Source: an uncultured Oscillospiraceae bacterium (GTDB lineage: Bacteria; Bacillota_A; Clostridia; Oscillospirales; Oscillospiraceae). Taken from it: a stretch of 10,813 nt of DNA. A program made the position numbers and the translations under genes. The stretch is from the NCBI GenBank assembly GCA_934589325.1, contig CAKTNU010000037.1, positions 1 to 10,813 of the forward strand, in the 5' to 3' direction. Positions within the stretch are counted from its first letter, which is position 1. Each line of letters begins with the position of its first letter. Below the pieces are notes generated by a model. It had not been told where the DNA came from. It did not search any database and saw nothing but the letters and a program-made list of their open reading frames with translations. Below are positions 5,249 to 10,813 of this stretch, in pieces.

Positions 5249-6772
5249 ATGAAAAAACTGATTACATTGGTGCTTGCGCTCGTGATGTGCCTGAATCTTG
5301 GCGCATGCGGCAAGAAAGAAAATAATCCCGATCAGGGTAACGATTCGGACACTACCGCACTAAAAGACACGATTACAATCGGCCACTATTTGGAGCCGAT
5401 TTCCCTCGACCCGCAGACAAACGGCGTACTGGCCTGCTTTATGGTTGAGATTCAGATCTATGACACACTTATTCTGGAGCAGGATGGCGAGATTACACCC
5501 ATGCTTGCAAAAAGTTGGGAATTTCTTGATGACACTACGCTACGCTTTACCCTCAGAGATGACGTTTATTTCCACAACGGCGAGAAGATGACGGCGGAAG
5601 ACGTTCTCTTCACCATTTATCGTGCGACGACGGATGCTGGCAGCGCGTCGACTTTCTCTTCCGTTGACTATGATAAGTGTAAGGTTGTGGATGAGTATAC
5701 GTTTGATCTGGCCCTGAAGGCCCCCAACGCATCGATCTTCAACACGCTTGGCACGCCCCGCGGCAGCATCATCTGCAAGTCCGCTTACGAGGAAATGGGC
5801 GGCGACGCATATGCGCGTAATCCCATCGGTACCGGCCCGTACAAGTTCGTTTCATGGACGACCGGCTCTGAGATCAGACTTGTCCGTAACGAAGAATACT
5901 GGGGCGACAAGGCTCTGACGGAGAATGTGGTCTATAAGTTTATCACGGAGTCCGCGACCCGTCTGGTTGAGCTTGAGACCGGCGGCTGCGACATCATTGA
6001 TAATGTTCAGGCTAGTGAGGTTGAGCTGCTTGAAGCTACGGATGGTCTGAAGGTTCTGATGGGTCCCTCCTATGCTTACAATACGATTACTTTTAATATG
6101 CAGGACGAGGTCCTTTCTAATCCTCTGGTGCGTCAGGCTTTGGCTTATGCCACGGACAAGGCCGCCATTACGGAAGCCTTTTACCCTGGTACCGGCGATA
6201 CCGCGACGGGTATTATGCCTCTGACGATCTTCGGCTCTAAGGAGACGGCTGGCTATCCCTATGATGTGGAAAAGGCTAAGGAGCTGCTGGCTGAAGCGGG
6301 TTATGCAAACGGGCTGGAGCTGAACTTTGTTGTTCAGTCCAACGAGGAGTTGCTCCGCATCACCGAGGCTGTTCAGAATATGTGGAAAGACGTGGGTGTG
6401 ACCTGTAACATCACGACCTCCGAGGTTGCCGCATATCTGGCTTCCGGCAACAAGCTGCAGGTTGCAATCCGCAATGGTAGTGCCAGCGACCCCAGCAATA
6501 CGCTCATTATCTATGAGTCCTCCTTTGGCGACCGTATTAATTCCAATGATGCAAAGCTGGACGAGATGATTGCGGAGGCCCGTACTCACTACGATGTAGC
6601 TGAGCGTAAAGCGGCCTACAATGAGATTTGTGACTATCTGAGCGATGCGTGCTACACGATTCCGCTCGTATTCAAATATAATATTCTGGCCTGCAGCGAT
6701 AAGGTCAGCGGTTATGAGTTTGATCCGCTGAGCTGGAACAGAATGTGCTATGTTACTGTTGCTGAAAACTAA
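5249..6772 (+). CDS. Family 5 solute-binding lipoprotein of a peptide ABC transporter
   Basis: Protein of 507 residues, normal for the extracellular binding protein (SBP_bac_5) of Opp/Dpp/nickel-type importers. The signal peptide ends in the lipobox LGAC, so Cys20 is lipidated and the protein is anchored outside the membrane. Family hallmarks are AKSWEFLDDTTLRFTLRDD, then FHNGEKMTAEDVLFTIYRA near residues 110-130, GTGPYKFVSW near 193-202 and VRQALAYATDKAAITEAF near 295-312. It delivers the ligand to the two permeases encoded downstream. The start is set by AAGAAGG (5236-5242), six bases upstream. A long perfect hairpin follows, which probably keeps this transcript more abundant than the rest. 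The ligand cannot be read from the sequence; peptides are the default, but this family also binds nickel complexes, opines and sugars. The neighbouring iadA suggests an isoaspartyl-type dipeptide. Confidence 0.9.
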   Translation: MKKLITLVLALVMCLNLGACGKKENNPDQGNDSDTTALKDTITIGHYLEPISLDPQTNGVLACFMVEIQIYDTLILEQDGEITPMLAKSWEFLDDTTLRFTLRDDVYFHNGEKMTAEDVLFTIYRATTDAGSASTFSSVDYDKCKVVDEYTFDLALKAPNASIFNTLGTPRGSIICKSAYEEMGGDAYARNPIGTGPYKFVSWTTGSEIRLVRNEEYWGDKALTENVVYKFITESATRLVELETGGCDIIDNVQASEVELLEATDGLKVLMGPSYAYNTITFNMQDEVLSNPLVRQALAYATDKAAITEAFYPGTGDTATGIMPLTIFGSKETAGYPYDVEKAKELLAEAGYANGLELNFVVQSNEELLRITEAVQNMWKDVGVTCNITTSEVAAYLASGNKLQVAIRNGSASDPSNTLIIYESSFGDRINSNDAKLDEMIAEARTHYDVAERKAAYNEICDYLSDACYTIPLVFKYNILACSDKVSGYEFDPLSWNRMCYVTVAEN

Positions 6773-6821
6773 GAAAAGCTCACATTGATTGCAAGGCTTG
6801 TAAAGCAGAATCAGTAAGATA

Positions 6822-6857
6822 TTCGGTGCGAGCCTGAAAAATCAGGCTCGCACCGAA
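6822..6857 (+). repeat. Perfect 16-bp hairpin between binding protein and permease
   Basis: Bases 6822-6837 pair without mismatch with 6842-6857 around a 4-base A loop. Only ATTT follows a few bases later, so it is at best a leaky terminator. Hairpins at this place in importer operons commonly protect the 3' end of the binding-protein message and cut downstream expression, giving excess binding protein. That role is inferred here from position and strength. Confidence 0.75.
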
Positions 6858-6885
6858 GCAATTTAACAAGAAAGGCAGGCGGGAT

Positions 6886-7872
6886 ATGCTTCGCTTTATT
6901 GGAAAACGCATACTGACTATGATTCCTGTGCTGCTCGGAGTGTCCATCCTCATCTTCACCATGGTTTATTTTACGCCCGCTGACGCGGCGGATATGCTGC
7001 TGGGAGATGGCGCAACCGAAGAGGACCGGCAGATCCTGCGCGAGGAATTGAAACTGGACGAGCCATATCTGACTCGTTATCTTGATTATATGAAAGGCGT
7101 GCTACACGGGGATTTGGGTACTTCCTATTCCACCAAACGCCCGGTATTGGAAGAACTGCTGGACCGTTTCCCGACAACGCTGAAGCTGGCCTCTCTGGGT
7201 GTGCTGTTCGCTGTCGTTGTAGGTGTAACGGCGGGTATTATTTCAGCGACGAAGCAGTACTCTATTTTTGATGTGATTTTTAGTGGAATTTCAATTTTCG
7301 GCGTTTCTGTACCGAACTTCTGGCTGGGGTTGATGCTGATTTTGATTTTCTCCGTCAACCTTGGAATATTCCCACCGTCCGGTTTTACAACACCGTTGCA
7401 CTATGTCTTGCCAATGGTCTCGCTGGGCTTTAACTCATGTGCAATTATCATGCGTACAACGCGCTCGAGTATGCTGGAGGTGATTCGACAGGACTATATC
7501 CGTACTGCGCGTGCAAAGGGTCAGAAGGAGTGGAAAGTAACGCTTTTTCATGCACTACCTAACGCGCTGATCCCGGTTATCACAGTTATTGGACTTCAGT
7601 TCGGCCGCTTGCTCGGCGGCGCAGTTTTGACTGAGTCCGTGTTTTCGATTGCGGGAATCGGCAACCTTCTGGTAAATGGCATCAAGCAGCGTAATGCGCC
7701 GCTGGTGCAGGGCGGCGTATTGTTTACGGCGTTCGTTATGACGATTGTGAATTTGTGTGTTGACATTCTGTACGGATTTGCAGATCCGCGTATCCGCTCG
7801 CAGTACGTTCGGCGGAAGAGTTCAAACAGAGAGGAGGTCAAGAAGAATGGCAGCTCAGACGCAGACGAATAA
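6886..7872 (+). CDS. dppB: Peptide ABC transporter permease, DppB/OppB type
   Basis: Inner-membrane subunit of 328 residues, typical in length. It starts with the conserved RFIGKRILTMIPVLLGVS of the first helix (about 9-29), followed by an extracytoplasmic region with LKLDEPYLTRYLDYM and GDLGTSY. Further hydrophobic segments lie near 100-122, 130-163, 171-190, 227-252 and 276-303. The cytoplasmic coupling loop that contacts the ATPases reads YIRTARAKG (204-212), then HALPNALIP. The protein ends in a charged tail. A GC-rich purine site (AGGCGGGA) precedes the ATG at 6886. The end overlaps the next permease gene by 26 bases, indicating translational coupling. Symbol by family; Opp, App and Dpp paralogues cannot be separated with certainty. 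Confidence 0.88.
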   Translation: MLRFIGKRILTMIPVLLGVSILIFTMVYFTPADAADMLLGDGATEEDRQILREELKLDEPYLTRYLDYMKGVLHGDLGTSYSTKRPVLEELLDRFPTTLKLASLGVLFAVVVGVTAGIISATKQYSIFDVIFSGISIFGVSVPNFWLGLMLILIFSVNLGIFPPSGFTTPLHYVLPMVSLGFNSCAIIMRTTRSSMLEVIRQDYIRTARAKGQKEWKVTLFHALPNALIPVITVIGLQFGRLLGGAVLTESVFSIAGIGNLLVNGIKQRNAPLVQGGVLFTAFVMTIVNLCVDILYGFADPRIRSQYVRRKSSNREEVKKNGSSDADE

Positions 7873-8746
7873 AAGTGACGCAGCAAAGGAATATACCATG
7901 AAGCGAAAGAGCCAACTCGGTGAGATCGTTAGAAGATTTGTAAAAAACAAGAGTGCACTACTTGGATTGATTATCATTATCGTGCTGGTAATCGTCGCGG
8001 TTTTCGCGGACAAGATTGCACCCTACGGAGCCGACGATCAGCTCCTGTCAAGAAAATTTATCGAACCATGTGCGGAGTTCCCCTTTGGAACGGATGACTA
8101 TGGACGCGACATTCTCAGCCGCTGCATTTATGGTGCGCGGATTTCCCTCACGATCGGGCTGTTTGCAACTGCGATTTCCTGTGTGATGGGTGTGTTTCTG
8201 GGCAGTCTGGCGGGCTTCTACGGTGGTACGGCGGATAATGTCATTATGCGTTGTATTGATGTGCTGCTGGCGATCCCGAGTATGCTGCTTGCCCTCTCCA
8301 TTACTGCGGCCCTCGGAAACGGTATGCGCAATCTGATTCTGGCCGTCGGTATCAGCAGTATTCCTGGGTACGCCAGAATTGTGCGCGCGTCGATCCTGTC
8401 TGTAAAGGAACAGGAGTACATCGAAGCGGCTCATTCGATTGGCGCGTCCGATGTCCGCATCATTCTCAAGCATGTGCTTCCGAACTGCCTTGCCCCGATT
8501 ATTGTGCAGGCCACAATGAACGTGGCGAACGCGATTCTGTCTGCGGCATCCCTGAGCTTTGTCGGGCTGGGCATTTCTCCGCCGATGCCGGAGTGGGGCT
8601 CCATGCTTAACAGCGGCAAGGCATACCTGAGAACGCATCCGCATGTAATGGTGTTTCCGGGACTGTTAATCATGCTTTCTGTGTTTGCGGTCAATATGTT
8701 CGGCGACGGCCTGCGTGACGCACTTGACCCGAAGCTGAAGAACTGA
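7847..8746 (+). CDS. dppC: Peptide ABC transporter permease, DppC/OppC type
   Basis: Partner permease of 299 residues. The start at 7847 is chosen over an upstream in-frame ATG at 7757, because GAGGAGG (7831-7837) is correctly spaced and the extra residues would only re-read the end of dppB. The OppC N-terminal domain is present: a basic tail, the first helix at about 37-54, then the extracytoplasmic FGTDDYGRDILSR (80-92). Four or five further helices follow. The coupling loop is YIEAAHSIGASDVRI (from 191), then HVLPN. The protein closes with FGDGLRDALDPKLKN, the standard DppC ending. It forms the membrane channel with the preceding permease. The ATPase gene begins 13 bases after its stop. 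Confidence 0.9.
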   Translation: MAAQTQTNKSDAAKEYTMKRKSQLGEIVRRFVKNKSALLGLIIIIVLVIVAVFADKIAPYGADDQLLSRKFIEPCAEFPFGTDDYGRDILSRCIYGARISLTIGLFATAISCVMGVFLGSLAGFYGGTADNVIMRCIDVLLAIPSMLLALSITAALGNGMRNLILAVGISSIPGYARIVRASILSVKEQEYIEAAHSIGASDVRIILKHVLPNCLAPIIVQATMNVANAILSAASLSFVGLGISPPMPEWGSMLNSGKAYLRTHPHVMVFPGLLIMLSVFAVNMFGDGLRDALDPKLKN

Positions 8747-8759
8747 GAGGTACACCGAA

Positions 8760-9755
8760 ATGAACGATGAGAAGATTCTGAGCATTGAAGACCTTTCGGT
8801 CGAATATCGGACGTCGGACGGTGTGGTTAAGGCGGTAAACAATCTGTCCTTGTCCCTGAATAGGGGCGAGGCCCTTGGCCTAGTCGGAGAGACCGGCGCG
8901 GGCAAAACGACAACTGCTCTTGCTGTACTGAACCTGATTGCGGATCCTCCGGGAAAGATTGTAAACGGCCGTGTTATTTTTGAAGGAAAAGACCTTGTAA
9001 AGGCGTCTAAGCGCGAGTTGAGAAAGTATCGTGGCGAGAAGATCGCGATGATCTTTCAGGATCCGATGACGGCATTGAATCCGGTTAAAACGGTTGGCAA
9101 TCAGATCATGGAAATGATTACGCTACACAGACATGTTTCCAAGGCGGAAGCAACGGTCATGGCGCAGGAAATCCTGAAGCGAGTCGGAATTGCTCCTGAA
9201 CGTTTTCACGACTATCCGCATCAGTTCTCCGGTGGCATGAAGCAGCGCGTAGTCATCGCCATTGCACTAGCCTGCGATCCGGAGCTGCTGATTGCAGACG
9301 AGCCGACCACGGCGCTGGATGTCACCATTCAGGCACAGGTTTTGGCTCTTATTGAAAAGCTGCGCAAAGAAAGGCAGACCTCGCTGATTCTGATTACACA
9401 CGATTTGGGCGTTGTTGCCGAAATCTGTGACAGAGTCGCGATCATGTATGCCGGTGAGGTTGTGGAGTACGGTACGCTGGACCACATTTACAATCACCCC
9501 AGACATCCTTATACGATTGGCCTGTTTGAGTCAATACCGGATTTTGAAAAGAAAGTTCACCGGCTCAAGCCGATTCCTGGACTAATGCCTGATCCGACAA
9601 ATCTGCCGGAGGGGTGCAGCTTTGCGCCGCGCTGCAGCAGATGCACGGAAGAGTGCAGACAGTATGACTGTGTACTGAAAGAGGTTGAACCGGGCCACTA
9701 CGTCAAGTGCATCCACATTGAAGGGAAGGAGGCGGCAGCGGAATGTCAACAATGA
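8760..9755 (+). CDS. dppD: Peptide ABC transporter ATPase, DppD/OppD type
   Basis: Cytoplasmic ATPase of 331 residues that powers import together with the next gene product. Its motifs are Walker [10 protein letters not shown] (43-51; Thr where Ser is usual), Q-loop [12 protein letters not shown], signature FSGGMKQR (156-163), Walker B LLIADEP (Asp180, Glu181) and the switch THDLG (His214). The C-terminal oligopeptide-transport extension, residues about 235-331, carries closely spaced cysteines at 286, 292, 295, 299 and 304. DppD from Thermoanaerobacter binds a [4Fe-4S] cluster in this extension, so a cluster is plausible here; that is an inference. The end overlaps the start of the next ATPase gene by 13 bases, so the two subunits are likely made together. 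Symbol by family resemblance. Confidence 0.92.
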   Translation: MNDEKILSIEDLSVEYRTSDGVVKAVNNLSLSLNRGEALGLVGETGAGKTTTALAVLNLIADPPGKIVNGRVIFEGKDLVKASKRELRKYRGEKIAMIFQDPMTALNPVKTVGNQIMEMITLHRHVSKAEATVMAQEILKRVGIAPERFHDYPHQFSGGMKQRVVIAIALACDPELLIADEPTTALDVTIQAQVLALIEKLRKERQTSLILITHDLGVVAEICDRVAIMYAGEVVEYGTLDHIYNHPRHPYTIGLFESIPDFEKKVHRLKPIPGLMPDPTNLPEGCSFAPRCSRCTEECRQYDCVLKEVEPGHYVKCIHIEGKEAAAECQQ

Positions 9756-10708
9756 TCGAAGCGAAAAATCTGAAAAAGTATTTTAAAACAGCCAAGGGAC
9801 AGCTTCATGCGGTCGATGATGTAAGCTTCAAAATCGAGAAGGGAGCGACGCTTGGCGTTGTGGGTGAGAGCGGATGCGGAAAATCGACTCTCGGGCGTGT
9901 TTTGATTCACCTTCTTCCCCGCACCGACGGACAGATACTTTTTGACGGACAGGACGTCAGCGATCTGGAGAAGGCTGAGCTGAAGAAGTATCGAGCTCAG
10001 ATGCAGATTATTTTTCAGGATCCATACTCTTCGCTGAACCCCAGGCAGACGGTCAGCGAGACCATCGCAGAACCGCTTCGCATCTATCATACATGTGAGA
10101 AGAATGAGCTGGAAGCAGAGGTCTTCAAGCTCATGGATACGGTTGGTCTGGCGCGCCGCTTGGCAAACGCGTATCCGCACGAGCTGGATGGCGGACGCAG
10201 ACAGCGTATCGGCGTGGCGCGTGCTCTGTCGCTCAATCCAAAGTTTCTGGTCTGCGATGAACCAGTATCGGCATTAGATGTTTCCATACAGGCACAGATT
10301 CTGAATCTTATGCAGGATCTGCAGGAGGAAAGAAATCTGACCTATCTCTTCATTACGCACAATCTGTCGGTTGTTCGTCATATTTCGGATGAGATTTTGG
10401 TCATGTATCTGGGTAAGATGGTTGAGATGGCAAGTGATGAGGATATGTTCACCTGTCGCCTGCACCCATACACGAAAGCGCTGTTGTCGGCAGTCCCTAT
10501 CCCGAAGTATACAGGTGAGCGAAAAGAGAGAGTGCTGATTCAGGGTGAGGTGACCTCGCCAATCAATCCAAAGCCGGGCTGCCGTTTTGCAAGCCGTTGC
10601 CCGTATGCAAAGGACAAATGCCGTCAGACGGACCCTGTATGGGAGGAAGTCCTGCCGAATCATTTTGTAGCCTGCCACTATGTGCGCGAAATCAATCAGC
10701 TCGGATGA
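9743..10708 (+). CDS. dppF: Peptide ABC transporter ATPase, DppF/OppF type
   Basis: Second ATPase of 321 residues. It has Walker A GESGCGKST (41-49), Q-loop IFQDPYSSLNPR, Walker B FLVCDEP (Asp172, Glu173), the D-loop SALDVS and the switch THNLS (His206, with Asn207 where Asp is usual). The ABC signature reads ELDGGRRQR (147-155), so the canonical LSGGQ is LDGGR; I recall this form in other anaerobe homologues, where it is apparently tolerated. The C-terminal extension has GCRFASRCPYAKDKC and a further Cys near the end, again a possible metal or iron-sulphur site. It pairs with the preceding ATPase. The next gene begins 10 bases after its stop, so the operon continues. Confidence 0.92.
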   Translation: MSTMIEAKNLKKYFKTAKGQLHAVDDVSFKIEKGATLGVVGESGCGKSTLGRVLIHLLPRTDGQILFDGQDVSDLEKAELKKYRAQMQIIFQDPYSSLNPRQTVSETIAEPLRIYHTCEKNELEAEVFKLMDTVGLARRLANAYPHELDGGRRQRIGVARALSLNPKFLVCDEPVSALDVSIQAQILNLMQDLQEERNLTYLFITHNLSVVRHISDEILVMYLGKMVEMASDEDMFTCRLHPYTKALLSAVPIPKYTGERKERVLIQGEVTSPINPKPGCRFASRCPYAKDKCRQTDPVWEEVLPNHFVACHYVREINQLG

Positions 10709-10718
10709 GGAGGAGAAA

Positions 10719-10813
10719 ATGAAAGAATACCGTGTTGGAGTAATTCAATTGGACACGACAGCTGACAAAGAAGACAACCTGCGCCGGATCGAGGCGCTGG
10801 TAAAGAAAGCCGC
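10719..10813 (+). CDS. Carbon-nitrogen hydrolase (nitrilase superfamily), N-terminal part
   Basis: The gene runs off the window; 31 codons are visible. The start ATG at 10719 follows GAGGAGGAG (10706-10714). The opening EYRVGVIQLDTTADKEDNLR is the typical first beta strand and helix of CN-hydrolases, which cleave non-peptide C-N bonds with a Glu-Lys-Cys triad; the catalytic residues lie beyond the end. Members include omega-amidases, N-carbamoylputrescine amidase and beta-ureidopropionase. Tight spacing makes it the sixth gene of the transporter operon and so a likely processor of the imported compound, perhaps releasing ammonia from a terminal amide or carbamoyl group. The exact subfamily cannot be told from this piece. 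Confidence 0.7.
   Translation, partial: MKEYRVGVIQLDTTADKEDNLRRIEALVKKA

Noticed and set aside
5852..6589. 245-codon minus-strand frame inside the binding-protein gene
   Set aside because: Despite its length it is fully antisense to a protein with clear SBP_bac_5 motifs, lacks recognisable domains, and reflects biased codon use on the plus strand.
8048..8644. 198-codon minus-strand frame inside the second permease gene
   Set aside because: It is antisense to a textbook DppC, and its translation is rich in R, H and N with no domain pattern.
1..10813. CRISPR array, insertion sequence, or rRNA
   Set aside because: No regularly spaced repeats, no transposase, no paired terminal repeats and no rRNA-like conserved segments were seen.

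Overview
The window looks like a piece of a Clostridia genome (Bacillota), probably a gut Oscillospiraceae-type anaerobe. This rests on the mixed base composition, strong AGGAGG-type ribosome sites, consensus sigma-A promoters in AT-rich gaps, the style of an ECF sigma-factor fragment, and the solute-binding lipoprotein and Dpp-type ATPases. No taxonomic marker gene is present, so this is an inference.

Left part (1-1743): a worn junction zone. Positions 20-64 are the 3' half of a tRNA-Arg(ACG) gene on the minus strand. Its homology stops abruptly in the anticodon arm, and two TGGGTCA repeats one helical turn apart follow. This resembles the end of an element that integrated into a tRNA gene. 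Then come a small lipoprotein gene (391-780), the N-terminal part of an ECF-like sigma factor (from 847) that breaks at about 1085, the C-terminal end of a MATE-like efflux protein (1083-1268), and short reading-frame pieces to 1743 that I cannot identify.

Right part (1802-10813): a well-preserved catabolic and uptake locus. A near-perfect promoter (1802-1830) drives a creatininase-family amidohydrolase and an isoaspartyl dipeptidase (iadA), closed by a strong hairpin terminator. A convergent RpiR-type regulator (3916-4797) follows. Its start faces a second promoter that drives a five-gene ABC transporter: solute-binding lipoprotein, two permeases and two ATPases of the peptide/Opp-Dpp family. 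A carbon-nitrogen hydrolase starts at 10719 and runs off the end of the window.

Working model (inference): the transporter imports a small peptide-like compound. The three hydrolases could then cut lactam or amide bonds, a beta-aspartyl linkage and a terminal amide or carbamoyl group. Possible substrates are isoaspartyl dipeptides from damaged proteins, or beta-aspartyl-arginine from cyanophycin. The RpiR protein could control both operons: a related AT-rich half-site lies inside both promoters. Each enzyme family is known, but this exact combination is the most interesting candidate for an undescribed system here.
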